Of a DNA stretch of 64,000 bases, positions 11,098-23,391 are shown piece after piece (within the stretch, counting starts at the first letter, position 1; each line of letters opens with the position of its first letter). Made by a program: the position numbers and the translations under genes. Source of the DNA: Flaveria trinervia. Lineage: Eukaryota; Streptophyta; Magnoliopsida; Asterales; Asteraceae. The stretch lies in assembly GCA_025506515.1 (NCBI GenBank), contig CM046442.1, positions 64,303,340-64,367,339 on the forward strand, read 5' to 3'. The notes under the pieces were generated by a model, which searched no databases, was not told the origin of the DNA, and saw only the letters and a list, made by a program, of their open reading frames with translations.

Positions 11098-11590
11098 TTC
11101 TATTACAATTTATGATAAGTTTGAGTAAGATTATTATTGTTATATATTTAGAGGATTATGTGATTACTATGTTCTAGTTACATATACATAGCATCTGTGT
11201 TCCATACATATCGTATTTTTTATATTTCACAAACTGTTTGTCTGTTCAACATAAATTATTAAAACTATAAAATACCACAAAAGCCAATATAACAGTAATT
11301 TGTATTATAAAGTGGATATTTAATGAAAAGTACACAAAAATTACTCACGAATCAACGTTACAAATTAATTTTGACGCAATTGGTGAAATTAGTCAAACAA
11401 AGTTAAAATTATCATGCAATAGTGAAGTTGTCACACTAGAGGTACTGTTGCAATATAATAGCATCTTTGAGCACTAATTTCATTCAATGTAATTGCATAA
11501 TAATTCCAATATCACTTTAAACAATCTAATTGAAACTTCGAGTTTATATTAAAAAAACACACACACACACTCACTCTGTATATGTATATA
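11098..11590. other. AT-rich sequence, probable original intron
   Basis: Starts with TTCTA, the second target-duplication copy. No gene or transposon is recognised. A short CA repeat occurs near 11555-11570. Confidence 0.5.
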
Positions 11591-11767
11591 GAAGATGGTG
11601 AGTCCTCAAACTCCATGCTCTGTGAAAAACTCTGAGGTTCTGTGATTTTAGCGACTTTCTCCCCCTTTTTGGTAGCAATGTCATCTTGCATAGGTGAGCC
11701 TGGATTTAGGTTAATCACGTTCACATGTTCTTGTGTTCCTCGTTGAGCTCTTCTCAAAGGTCTCTCA
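11590..11767 (-). pseudogene. Fragment of copia ORF3, minus strand
   Basis: The minus-strand reading includes QDDIATKKGEKV, which parallels QDDATKKGDNV in the family 1 ORF3 at 59892-59924. Hence this is a scrap of the same extra ORF from another element. The family 1 LTR at 11768 begins directly after it, suggesting insertion into that older element. The left edge is not clear. Confidence 0.55.
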
Positions 11768-12627
11768 TGTTGGATCAAGAAGAAGGCTAGTGTAACCAAA
11801 ACCAAATCACTTAGACAAATTTTGATGCTACTTACAAAGGCTTCCTAAGCCAAGTGTGGAACTATCGAAGGAAGTGGAGTTCTTCCGAAGACAAAGTGAA
11901 AGTTCTACTTCCGAAGACAAACTCTACTTCCAAAGACAAAGTATTCACTTCCGAAGATCAAGTCTCAAAAAAAGAAATCAGAAGACTACTTTTGAAGTAC
12001 GAAGAAAAGAAGAAGTCCTCAAGCCTCGGAAGAAGTAGCCTCTTCGGAAGTATAAGTGGATTCGGAAGTACTTATTCTTCCGAAGCCATTTAACCTTTGG
12101 AAGACACTGCTATGAACTAGTGGACATAAGTATGGTCTCTAACACTCCGTCGCAGACCTCTGATACTGCATGACATTTTCTAAAAGAGCCATGTAGTTGA
12201 CCATACTTTATTCCACTGTTCACCTGTTTATGTTATTAGAAGTTACCAACTTTAGTTGGTGACAAAAGGTAAGTCAGGGACATGTCCTTACTACCATATC
12301 TCCGATAAGACTTTATTTGAGATACCTTAAACTATAGCTTTGTAGTATTTGCTTTAGTTAGAGGTTTCCAGCTTGTATCAAAGTATATTCGTCTGTAGGT
12401 AGTATTATATATAATTTCTCATTGTACCTCATAACAGCATGCTTGTAAGAGTCTTGTAACAATTAAGTTGAGAAGCAATATATGCAAGTACCTTGAAAAT
12501 TACTTCTTTTGTTTGATTATTACTTATTATATTGTTATCAACTCTTAGAGACTTTGCTTTCATCATAGTGTTGTTTAAGTGAGTGTGAGAAAAAAACAAG
12601 TGTTTAGTAACATAAACCGATCCTTCA
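11768..12627 (+). repeat. Family 1 copia 5' LTR (860 bp)
   Basis: TGTTGGATCAAGAAG to GATCCTTCA. Same length as the copies at 41390-42249 (860 bp) and 62303-63160 (858 bp). It contains a cluster of CTTCCGAAG / TTCGGAAG quasi-palindromes at 11866-12105 and a TATATATAA at 12406-12414 about 300 bp further on. Confidence 0.92.
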
Positions 12628-12629
12628 AT

Positions 12630-12641
12630 TGGTATCAGAGC
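12630..12641 (+). other. Primer-binding site, initiator tRNA-Met
   Basis: TGGTATCAGAGC, the standard complement of the 3' end of tRNA-iMet, two bases after the LTR end. It primes minus-strand DNA synthesis. Confidence 0.93.
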
Positions 12642-12743
12642 TTTTTAGGCTCTTGATTGTGAGATCTAACCATCCAAATCAACCTGTTTTTCACTCCTCC
12701 TTACAACTCTCTCAAATTGACCCTTAACAAATCCAAAATAGAG

Positions 12744-14760
12744 ATGGGAACGATGACCAAAGCTCACATCATTAATCCTAACAACTTTAGGTCTTGGAGC
12801 AGATGAATGGAAGGCTTCATCGGATACTAAGACAGCAAAATGTGGAACTCCATTGTCAACAGCCCATATAAACCCATGGTGGCAGCACTTGTGAAAACAA
12901 TGCCATGATAGAAAAGGGTGTTGAAGATTATTCTGACGAGGACCAGAAGAAGATGGACATTGACAACAATGCAATGACCATTCTTATGACTGCAATACCC
13001 AACTCCATCATGGTAGGGTTTGAGCATTGTAAGTCTGCCAAAGAATTGTTCGATGCATTTTCTCAGATGTATTCAAGCTCCAAAGACTCCAAGAATGACT
13101 CACTGAAGGAGCAGTTCAAGAACTTCACTTATATCCTTGGAGAGATCCTCAGCCAGCAGTATTATAGGTATGTGGATCTTATTTCTTCTCTTCAGTTTGT
13201 GAAGATCACTCTTGAACTTAGAGATCTCACAAGAAAGTTCATGAGTGCTTTTCCAAATGAGTGGACAATCTACTGTGTCTCTATCAAGAGGACAGAAAAC
13301 TTGGACACTCTTACTATGATTGAACTCTATGGCATCCTTGATGGATACTAGTTAGAGATGGAGAGTAAGAAGGGCCACCAAACAAGAAGACCTCTGATAC
13401 TTTCTGCTAGCAATGCTTTAGTGGTTGCAAAAGGCTTAGTACCCCCCACAACCTCAGCAATACCTAACATACAACTAGCGGCCATCATTCTCTTCTGGAC
13501 TATACATCACTTTCCCTGAGACTCCAAGGTCTCAATAGGCTCAACATAGTTCTTTTCAGGACAGTTGTGCCTTTGTCTTAGGAAGTGGACACTCTGGTGA
13601 TTTTCAATACTGTTTTGATGATCTAGAGTGTTTCAGCCCAAACGATGTAGAGTATGTGGACATCTTCCAACAAATGGCTCTTTTAACCTACAGAGTGAAG
13701 AAGTTCTTTAGAGAACTAGAAGGAAATTCCCTCAAAACCCAACTACGTGCAAGTTCGGGTTTGACAAAAGCAAGGAAAAATGTTACAACTGTAACCAACT
13801 TGGTCACCTTGCAATGGAATGCAAGGCTCCCAAATCAAATCCAGGAACCCCGGAGGCCTCCACACATCCCTTTACATCAAAGCCCACCGGGAAGTCGACT
13901 GAAAGAGCTGCAGTGGCTCAAGAAGTCGACTAGAGCTTTATGGTAGAGGATGTGACTCCTGCTCAAGCTCGCATGGTCGGAACAGATGATAACCAGGTAT
14001 ATGAACATCTCTGTACTCTTGCCTGTATAGCAAGGTTAAATTTTATGAGGACTACAATACGGAAATTAAATATGATATTGAGTTGTTCACTGTTTTGAAA
14101 TCTGATTTTAAAAGGGCTGAATCTAACTACCAAAAGAAAATTGAAGAGTTAGAGAAAACTGTTTCACTAATAAAAACATGAACACACTAATTACAAGACT
14201 CAAATAAAGGATTTAATATCCAAATTGTCTAAGGCTCAAGCCCAGCTTATCACTGTTGAGGCTCAAGCTAGGAAGTATGCTATTTCTGAGCAGAACTTCC
14301 AAACTATTATTGCATTATCCTCCCACTCCAAAATCTGTTATCAGAATAAAGGAGGGTTGGGGACCAATGAAGTTTCTCCATGACATTTTTATGAGTCCAT
14401 AAGACAACCTGGATTTGGTACTGAGGAGCAAGATGTCCCATCTTCTGACCCATCTTCACATGAGTTGTAGAATGATGCAACAATAGAGGCCATCACAGGG
14501 AAGGAACAGGTAAATCAACCCACCTATCCTAGTGAAGATCAAACCCTAACCACCAAAGCCAGAAGAAGCTGAGCTAAAGCTGTTAGAAGAACTGCTTAGA
14601 AAGTGGTTGAGTCTAAGCTGATGATTGACCCAAAACAAAATGGTGTCTTTATCTCAGCTGGATTCCAGGTGGTAGGTACTTCTGATTCAGGAAAGGAGTG
14701 TAGTACCAGCACTCCTATCCTACCAAGGAGTAGAAGTTAAAGGGAAAGGTTGAAACCATC
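12744..14760 (+). pseudogene. Family 1 copia gag, decayed
   Basis: Pieces match the gag at 42343-44518 throughout: the N-terminal block, the segment at 12905-13351, the zinc knuckle near 13790-13835 (shifted frame), the coiled-coil segment at 14040-14290 and the basic tail. Many stops and shifts are present (for example near 12870, 13351 and 14180). The gag would form the particle and bind RNA; this copy cannot. Confidence 0.85.
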
Positions 14761-14776
14761 CTAGAAGAAGACTTCT

Positions 14777-15395
14777 TTGGAAGAAAAGACGGTGAAGGCT
14801 TCTTCCGAAAAGAAAGAAGATTCGGAAGAATGCCATGCTATAAAGGCTTCTACAAGCACATCTCCCATGATGAACCAAAGGATGGATTGGAAGATAAAGA
14901 AAGATGATGCAGCCCAAACCTCTTCTTCAAAGACATCCATTGAACCCCCATGCTTAACTTTTGGTTCAATTTTGTCACTATCTTTGGAAGAACCCAATAC
15001 CAACAAGGCTTGGGCCTCCAATCAAAACTAATAATCTTATCTTATGTGCAAGGACATCCATATGACAAGAAAAACAATGTCTGGATTGTGGACAGTGGAT
15101 GCTCTAGGCACATGACAGGGAACAGATATCTCCTTCAACAGTTTTACACTATGATGGAGGTCTTGTCCAATTTGGAGGTAAGGCCGGAGGATATATTTCT
15201 GGGAGAGGGAGTATATCTAATGGTAAGTTAAAAGTTGATAAAGTTAACTTTGTCAACAGCTTGAACACAATCTGTTAAGTGTTTCTCAGTTTTGTGATCA
15301 AAAGCATCAAATGCTTTTCACAGAACATGAGTGTATTATCATCAAACCAGGGATGACAATTCCTCCGGAATTGCCGGAATTGGTGAGGACTCCCT
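14777..15395 (+). pseudogene. Family 1 copia gag tail and protease remnant
   Basis: A Ser/Lys-rich linker (14777-15031) precedes the protease signature WIVDSGCSRHMTG (about 15083-15121), where DSG is the active-site triad. Stops interrupt both sides. The gag-pre-integrase lead-in can be followed to about 15390. Then the sequence switches to the opposite strand of a different gag. Confidence 0.8.
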
Positions 15396-17055
15396 TTGGA
15401 ACAAGGCGAACTTGATCACTTTCCAAGGAGCCTTCTTTTGTGAACAAGGCTGAACTTGATCACTTTCCTTCTCCATCTTTATCTTTACAGGTGCAGTTGA
15501 AGTCCTTTTAGGGTGACGACTCCCTTTAGAGTTGGATGGTTCAGACTGTGCAACAGTGGTACATAACTGATCAGCCTTCTTCTTGATGCTGGGATGAGTT
15601 GATACTGAACTTAAACTCCTAGTACTAGAGTTTAGGTTAGTGTCTTCAGTCTTCACAACTTGAATCATGTAGAGGTGAAAACTTGTTTCTTCTTAGAGTT
15701 GAAAGTAGTCTTGATCTCTTGAGCTTTCTTTGCTTTACTTTGCTCTTTTGATCATGTTCTTTCTCATAGACTTGGTCATCATAGTCTTCTTACTATCCTT
15801 AGAAGGATAGTGACCCTTCTTAAAATCCTCTCCTTCATTCTTCTCAGATGCATTCTCCACTATCACTTCTTCATCCTTTTTAGTCAAGGGGTCTATGAGA
15901 GGAAACTCATCATTACAAGTTCCACACCTAGGAGATCTTATAGACAAGATGGTGTGTGGAGGAGCTATCTCACTAGATCCTAATCCCTGCTTATTCACAT
16001 AAAAAACTTTTGCATGCAAGGATGAGGATATGATGTTCTTGAAGGTTTCTTCTTCAAGAACACATTTTTTGTGCGGGTTTGCTGATCACAAGCTCAGCTT
16101 GGAATTTTGTCAACTTGGTTGTGAGATCTTTGATCTCAGACCTGTAGTTGGTGTGTTCATGTTTAAGAACTGAAATGGTTTTCTCAAATTCCTCTATTTT
16201 TAGTTCCTTATCATTTTCAGATCTTTTCAAATCAGATTTTAAGATATTGAAGTACTCAAGATCATATTTCATCACTAAGTTGAAGGACCTGTATCTATTA
16301 ACTTAGCAATACATTCAGGTGCATAGAGATATTCCAATACCTTTGCTTCATAATGGTCAGCCATTAGTGCTTGGTTTGGAGATACATCTTCAACCTAAAA
16401 ATTCTAGTTAATGCCTCCTTCTTTAACAGCAACTACAACTTGATGTTTTGGCTTCTTATTCTAGGTGTCTCTCTTAGTGTAGTTTGGTCTCATTTGTGCT
16501 TGGCCACCAAATGTTGTTGATGCATTGAAATCCTTGGCAAAGTGGCCAAAATTTGGTTATATTTTAATACTGGACTTTGCTTTTATCTAGCCCAAACTGT
16601 CAAATGGCGGTATTGCTTGGAAACTTCCTTCGTGACATCTAGTAGAACTTCTTGGCTCTATGAGAGAAAAGAGCCATCTATTGGAATATTCCATGTACTC
16701 CAAATCATCTGGATGGATACAGTCTAAATCTATAAGGGTGAAAAGAAAGTTGCTTGAGCTTTCATTAGAAGATACAAAGGCATGTGAAAAGCTTGTCTCT
16801 TGGAATTGGCTTCCTTGAGTGTAGCTTTCCCTTGGTGTCTCCAGGAAGGTGATGAAAGGACCCTTTTGTGAGTTGTTAGGGTAGCATATAAGATGATGTT
16901 AAGGTTATATGCTATCCTTTTCAGTCACATGTAGTGTTGAACTCCTCTGATTGATGGAGTTACTAGATGAACCTTGCATGTTCATCTCCATCTGGTATCC
17001 ATTGAGAATACCATACAACTCAGTTTTCTGATCTAGCTCATTGGTTCTTTTGGTC
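15396..17055 (-). pseudogene. Family 2 copia gag fragment, minus strand
   Basis: The minus-strand reading matches the plus-strand family 2 gag at 18076-19700 in the same order. Matches include an ELYGILNGYQME-type block (about 17020-16980), the NQALMADH block near 16350, the coiled-coil segment (16275-16054), the LDPLT / EEVIVEN acidic block (16019-15735) and a basic tail to 15396. No LTR is attached on either side, so it is a rearranged fragment. It forms one arm of an inverted repeat. Confidence 0.8.
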
Positions 17056-20000
17056 CAATATCACTCTTGAAGATTTTGACACTTGGTGCCAAAGAATGGA
17101 AGGTCTCATCAAGTCTCAAGACTCCAGGATGTGGGAATTTATTGTTTCGGGACCTTACATACCAAGCACTTCTTCAGCTGCTACTGAGGTGGTATGATTC
17201 CAAAGGTTATGGCTGACTACTCTGATAAAGATATAAATAGAGTAGAAATTGATGAGAATGCCTTGAAAGCTCTTCAGACTGCTCATCCAAACTCTATACA
17301 TAGGTTTCAAGAAATGCAAAACAGCTAAACAGCAATGGGACGCATTGAAACTAATGTATGATGGTTCTATTGAAGCCAAAGAGAACAATATGGATCTCCT
17401 AAAGCACCAGTTTGAAAATTTCACCTTTAAACCATGTGAAACCATGACTTAACAATACTTCAGGTATGTTGAGATTGTGGACACTCTAGTGGATGTTGAA
17501 GTGACTCTTGAAAACAAGGACATTGTAAGGAAGTTCATGTTGTTAAATCAATATTTTATATTCATTGAGATTGGATTTTAGTATTCATCTCCTTCAGATC
17601 AAGAAATTAAAATTAAGATGGGTGGACGTGTGTGAATCAAAGAACAAAGAGATGAAAAATAGTAATGTTATGATTACATTGATGTTTGATGAACAAGTTA
17701 CAATGAGAATCATAGATGGCTGATGAAATCAAACCCACCCAAAGGAGAGGATTTTTCCTTGGGTGGTGATTTACACCATGAGAACACACATACAAAATCC
17801 ACACTTAAAATGCAGTAGTGGGTTTATTTATAGTATTATGACAACATGACCTAATTTTGACTTTTCTAATTGTCCTGATCTTGACTTTGTCATGTTGAAT
17901 TGTCTTGTATTGTTGTTTTTGTTGTAATCAACTTGGTCTCTGAACTCGTCAAATGAGATCTTAGTCTGTTGAGATTATGATTTGGTAAGCTTCAGTTTAT
18001 TCCATTGTTGAACCCCAACACATGTCCTCTCTTTAGAGGAAATGAACACATTATTGTGTTGTTATCAATAGGTTTGTGAACCTTAAGACACTTACTTTGA
18101 TTGAGTTGTATGGTATTCTCAGTGGGTACCAGATGGAGAAGAACATGCAATGTTCGTCTCGTAACTCCAGCAATCAAATGAGTTTAGTACTGCATGTGAT
18201 AAAAAGGGATAGCATAGAACCTCGACATCATCTTATATGCTACCCTGACAACTCATAAAAGGGTCATTTCATCACCTTTCCAGAGACACCAAGATAAAGC
18301 GACACTCAAGGAAGCCTATTTTAGGAGACAAGTCATTCACATACCTTAGTGTCTTCTATTGAATTCTTAGGAAACTTTCTATTCACCCTTGAAGATATGG
18401 ACTGTATCCATCCAGATGACCTGGAGTACATGGAAATAGTCTAGAAGATGGCTCTTCTCACCCACAAAGCCAAGAAGTTCTATAAGAGGACAGGAAGGAA
18501 GTTTCCCACCAATACAGCCAATGGACAGTTTAGACTGGATAAAAGCAATGTCAAGTGTTACAACTGTAACCAAATGGATCACTTTCTAGGGAGTGCAAGG
18601 TAGCAAGAAAAAATGGTGGCAAAGCACAAGTCAGACCAAACTACACTGAGAAAGCCACCCAGAATGAGAAGCCAAAGCAGCAAGCTGTAGTTGTTGCTGA
18701 ACAAAGAGGTTTTGACTGGAGTTTTCAAGTGGAAGATGCATCTCCAAACCAAGCACTAATGGCTGGCCATGATGATGCAAAGGTATTGGAACATCTCTGT
18801 ACACCTAAATGTATTGCTAAAGTTCATAGATATAGGTGCTACAACTTAGATATGAGATCTGATCTTGAGTCCTTAAATATCTTAAAATCTAAATTCAAAA
18901 GATCTGAAAATGACTATAAGTTAAAGATAAAGGACTTAGAGAAAACCATTTCAGTTCTTAAACATGAACACACCAATTACAGGACTTAGATCAAAGATCT
19001 GATAACCAAGTTGACTGAATGCCAGGCTGAGCTTGTGATCAACATAACCATGATAGAAAGATATGTTCTTGAAGAACAAACCTTTCAGAACATCATATCC
19101 TTATCCTTGCATGCCAAAGTTTGTTATCAGAATAAGCAAGGCTAGATAGTGAGATAGTTCCTCTACACACCATCTTGTCTATAAGATATCCTAGTTATGG
19201 ATCTTGTGAAGATGAGCTTCCTCTTATAGACCCCTTGACTGAAGAGGATGAAGAAGTGATAGTGGAGAATTCCTTTGAGAAGAGTGAAGAAGAGGATTCT
19301 GAAAAGGGTCACTATCCTTTCAAGGAGAGTAAGAAGACTGTGATGACCAAGTCTATGAGAAAGAACTTGATCAGAAAGAGCAAGAGAAAAGAAAAGAAAG
19401 CTCTGGAGATTAAGACCACTTTTAACTTTAAGCAAAAACAAGTTTTCATCTCTATGGGATTTCAAGTAGGGAAGACTAAAGAAATCAACTTGAACTCTAC
19501 TACCAAGAGTTCTGGTTCATGTTAAAATCATTCCAGCATCAAGAAGAAGGCTGATCAGTTTTGTGTTTTAGTGCTACATAGCCTAAACCATCCGGCTCCA
19601 AGTGTAGTTCTCACCCTAAAAGAACCGTCTCAGTATCCCCAAAGATGAAGGTGGAGAGGCAAAGTGATCAAGTTAAGCTTTGGTCTTAAAAGAAGGCTCT
19701 TAGGAAGAAGAAATCAATTGTGTAATGTGTGAGAGTAATTCTCATCCTGCTAAGGATTGTTTCTACAATCCAAGAAGCACTCTCCATATGACCAAAGAAG
19801 AGACATTTAAGAGTTCTAAGAAGAAAATAGCTTCGGAAGGAAAAACTGTTTCCTTTGGAAGCTCCAAAATGAAGATGAAGTCATGTGGAAAATTGCCTTC
19901 GGATGAAAATTTGGTCTCTAAAAAGGGAAAACTTCCAAAGCACTAAAGCCTGCTGCAGTGATAGCATGATCTTCTGAAGGACCAATCATCAAAACTTCCA

Positions 20001-20550
20001 AAGTCAATAAAACTTCTCAAGCATTAAAGGTCAAGACTAAGTGACTGAAAGTTCTCCATCAACAATAGCAAAGGATCCTTAAAATATGACTATAGGATCA
20101 AGTACTATTTCATTACCTTTAACTTTTTTTGACAAACCCAAAGCAAGGCATGGGTTTCTAGATGTAAGTAACCATCTCTTTTGTCCAAGAACAACTCAAG
20201 ACAATCACGAATGTCTGCATCATTGATAGTGGTTTTTCTAGGCACATGACATGCAATAGGTCACTACTCGAAAATTTTGAAAGAATTGATAGAGGGATAG
20301 TTTCTTTTGAGGAGATGAGGGTGGTTACATATCTAAAAGGGGCAAGGTCACAAATGGTAAGCTCAACATTAAGAAGGTAAACTTTGTCAAGGAGCTTGAT
20401 ACAATCTTTTGACTGTATCTCAATTTTGTGATAAGAATCATTACATTCTCTTCACTGAGCATGAATGCATTTTTCTCAAGCCCAGGGTAGTCATTCCTCA
20501 TGAGTATATTTTGCTTAGCTCCCCCAGGAAAGGGAACATGTACAAGATGG
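17056..20550 (+). pseudogene. Family 2 copia gag and protease, plus strand
   Basis: Starts inside gag codon about 15 (LEDFDTWCQRMEG). It runs through the capsid-like part to 17540, is cut by a solo LTR, then resumes at about 18021 through the zinc knuckle CYNCNQM near 18556, the coiled coil (18840-18990), the acidic and basic tails (19175-19525), a second knuckle-like CESNSHPAKDC at about 19729 and the protease DSGFSRHMT near 20228. Numerous stops. The 5' LTR and leader are missing, so the left edge is a rearrangement junction. Confidence 0.85.
17541..18020 (-). mobile_element. Solo LTR with perfect target duplication
   Basis: 480 bp, TGTT to AACA, flanked by CATGT at 17536-17540 and 18021-18025. 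It interrupts family 2 gag and removing it restores the gag order. It is homologous to the LTR at 38828-39311 (484 bp). Orientation is taken from that copy, whose polypurine tract lies on its right. Solo LTRs arise by recombination between the two LTRs of one element. Confidence 0.9.
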
Positions 20551-21057
20551 TGAAGATCATGTATAGGTTGCACTCACCTTAGAATAGACTTTTTTATTAC
20601 TTTATAATAGGTCTAATGTTAGTTTAGTTTTGTACGTATTTTTTCTAGTTTTGCAGTCCAGCGAAACTGTAGTTTCACTCACAATCAACTGTTTTGTTCT
20701 CTTGACAAAACTGTTGTTTCTGCCAGGTAAAACTGTAGTTTCAGCAGAACAGTTTCACTAACAACGAAACTGTCTACGAAACTAAGACTGCTATATATAA
20801 TTTTGATCATTTTCATTGTGGTGGACCTTGCAAAAACCCTAATCGTTTATCCTTGTTGCAAGTGAGTATTATAAGCACTCAATTCATAGAAATATCATTG
20901 TGCTTTCTTATTATTAACTATATTGATCATCATTGCCTTACTTTGATTCATTTGTGGTTGGTCTCAATCTTCTTCATCTTTGTTTTCTATTGTTTGTGTT
21001 TGATATTGAAGGATTCAACATCTCATTTGTACTGCATATCAATCTATTGGACCAAGA
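20551..21057. mobile_element. 507-bp insertion, probable solo LTR
   Basis: It lies between the KGNMYK-type block and the SxDES block of the copia gag-pre-integrase region, where related elements have no such gap. GATGG flanks both sides (20546-20550, 21058-21062). It starts with TG but ends CAAGA, so the right terminus is decayed or mis-set. It holds a cluster of AAACTGT / ACAGTTT motifs (20657-20785) directly before a TATATATAA at 20793-20801, which looks like an LTR promoter. Confidence 0.5.
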
Positions 21058-22747
21058 GATGGATTTGCAAGAAACATCTCCCTTGGGAGGAGTTTCATGC
21101 TTTTTATCTAAAGCAAATAGTGATGAGTCTTTCTCTAGCATAAAAGAATGTGCCATGTAAACTTTATGAACATGAATAAGCAAATTAAGAATGATTTGGT
21201 AACTGTAATACCAAATAAAGAGTTTACAAGTGATGATCATTGTGTTGCTTGCCTGAAAAGGAAGCAACACAAGGTATCTCACAAGTGAAAGGAAGAAACT
21301 CAATTACTACTCCCTTACACTTGTTACATGTGGATCTCTTTTGCCCCACCAGTGTAATGAGTCTAGGAAGGACCTCTTAGTGATCACAAGTGACTTCACA
21401 AGGTTCACTTGGGTCTTCTTTCTTAGAACTAAGGATGAAAGTCCTGAGATTTTCAAGAATTTCATCTTAAAAATTTAGAATTAATCTGATAAGGAGGTCA
21501 AAACCATAAGATGTGATCAAGGAACTGAATTCAAGAATCAAATCGTTGATACATTTTGTGATGGAAAGGGTATTACAAGACAATATTATGCTCCCAGGAC
21601 TTCTTAGCAAAATGGTGTTGCAAATAAGAGAAAAAGAACACTTATTGAAGTTGTATGAACTATGTTGTGTAACTCTAAACTACCTATCACCTTCTAGGCA
21701 GAGGCAGTAACACTACTTGCTATGTGCAAAACAGAGTAGTTAAGACACATGGTAAGACTCTTTATAAACTTTGTCACAAGGGTAATCCTTTAATTGGTTT
21801 TCTCAAGTCATTTGGATGTCCTTGCATCATCTTGAATACCAAATATTAAATTGCCAAAATTGTTGAGAAATCAGATAATGGACATTTCATTGGTTACTTT
21901 TCCCAAGCTAAGGCTTATAGAGTATACAATATCAAAACTAGGATTGTTGAAGAGTCAGCCAATGTGACTTTCAATGAACACACACTCTGTGTAACTGATT
22001 CTGGTCCTGATTGGCTATTTGATCCTGATTTAGTTACCAACTGTTTTATCAAATCTTGTGAGAATGTTTCAGGGTCGTCATATATTCTACCAAGAGGTGA
22101 TCCTGATCCAGATTTGAGCTGACAAGACCTTTAAGCTATACAAATTTAGCTCTAGTTGTATATAATTCTCCAAATGAAGTTTCAATCAGCAAAACAATTA
22201 CCAATTCAGCTGATACATCTGAGATGTCTTCAAATTCTAGCTTAGAGGCTCAACAACCAGATAAAGAAGCTTCAAATGAAGAAGACCATGGAGGTGGTGA
22301 AAGTGATCATGAATTTCTTGATGCTAACAACCACTCCATTGAAGACAACATCAATGATGTCACACACTAATTGGATCAAGTCTCTCTTAAAAAGTTTGCT
22401 TATAAGATTGGAGAAACATCAATGCCAAATCTAAATTTTTCTAATTTAAATTTCTCTCAGGAACTTACTGTGATTCCTTAGCTAAGGCTCCACAAGTCTC
22501 ATCCCACCTCAAACATCATTAGAGATGTTAACTCAAGGATAAGAACAAAAGGACAAATCCATGAAGCAATGCAAGAGTAGCTACTTCAATTGAAGCTACT
22601 CAAGGGTTAGTTGTATTCCTAGATAGAGCCTAAGAAAATTGATAAGGCTCTGAATGATGAAAGTTGGGTTGAAGCTATGCAAGAGTAGCTACTTCAATTG
22701 AAAAGGTAGAAGGTTTGGAACATATGTCATCTTCCTCTTTCTCATAG
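21058..22747 (+). pseudogene. Copia integrase and start of reverse transcriptase
   Basis: Continues the plus-strand family after the insertion. It shows the HHCC finger remnants with CVACLK-type cysteines near 21245, the integrase core (21330-21720: TRFTWVFF, TIRCDQGTEF, then QNGVANKRKRTL), a linker, and the first RT block (VEAM, then QLKRQKVW type, about 22660-22720). Stops and shifts are frequent. A local duplication of GCAAGAGTAGCTACTTCAAT occurs at about 22569 and 22678. Gypsy LTR sequence starts abruptly at 22748. Confidence 0.85.
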
Positions 22748-23391
22748 GAAGACAACTAACATCATAATCAGACCCCAATTCATCATTCTAGCATGTTCTA
22801 GCCTTGTTCTAACAAACTAAGCATCATAAATAAGCATAAAACATGAACATCTTCAAATCTACCCAAATCAACACCCACCTAACAGGGCACACACTCGTAC
22901 ATTCAAGTACACACAACATTCAATAAATATGTAAACACATGTATTTCCAGACCTAAAACATGTTGAAACATTTTAAAAAAGGCATCTAGAACTCACCTCC
23001 TGCAACTTTCATGTATGAGTTCTTCAAACCGGATTACAAATTAGTTCAAACACCTAAAAGACCCCCAATACACACAAACGAATCCACAAAACACATATAA
23101 ACATAAACCGAAGGCTGTAACCTATCAAGAACAAGCCAAAACACTAGATACTAACCTCAAATATGCTCTTCTCTACAACTCTCTAAAACCCAAAATTATT
23201 TTCTCTTTCACTTACTAAATTCCAAACTAAAGTTGATGGAATATGGGTGTGGGCGGCCGCACTAACTTTTGTATAATTATTATTTAAATTTTTTCCCGTT
23301 TTACTCCTTTAACTTCTCAACTAGGGTTAAATTGCATTTCTTCCTTTTTCTTCACTTCTATTCTTTTTTTTAATATTTTTCGGGTGTGACA
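22748..23391 (-). repeat. Truncated 3' LTR of G3
   Basis: 644 bp matching 35675-36314 of the right LTR (shared blocks such as AAACATGAACATCTTCAAAT). It ends GGGTGTGACA followed by AGTCCACCCCC, the complement of the polypurine tract. The first 1.3 kb of the LTR are missing where it meets the copia RT. Confidence 0.85.

Larger units (their letters stand above)
11768..15395 (+). mobile_element. Family 1 copia, 5' portion
   Basis: Complete 5' LTR, primer-binding site, decayed gag and the start of the protease. The element breaks off near 15395, where minus-strand gag of family 2 begins. The LTR and gag match the better copy at 41390-63160. No 3' LTR of this copy lies in the window. Confidence 0.85.

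Noticed and set aside
12630..12641. tRNA-Met gene fragments
   Set aside because: The TGGTATCAGAGC words at 12630, 42252 and 58393 (complement) each sit two bases from an LTR and are primer-binding sites.
20853..21160. A membrane protein gene suggested by hydrophobic frames
   Set aside because: The frames run from the 507-bp insertion into copia integrase sequence and mix two origins.
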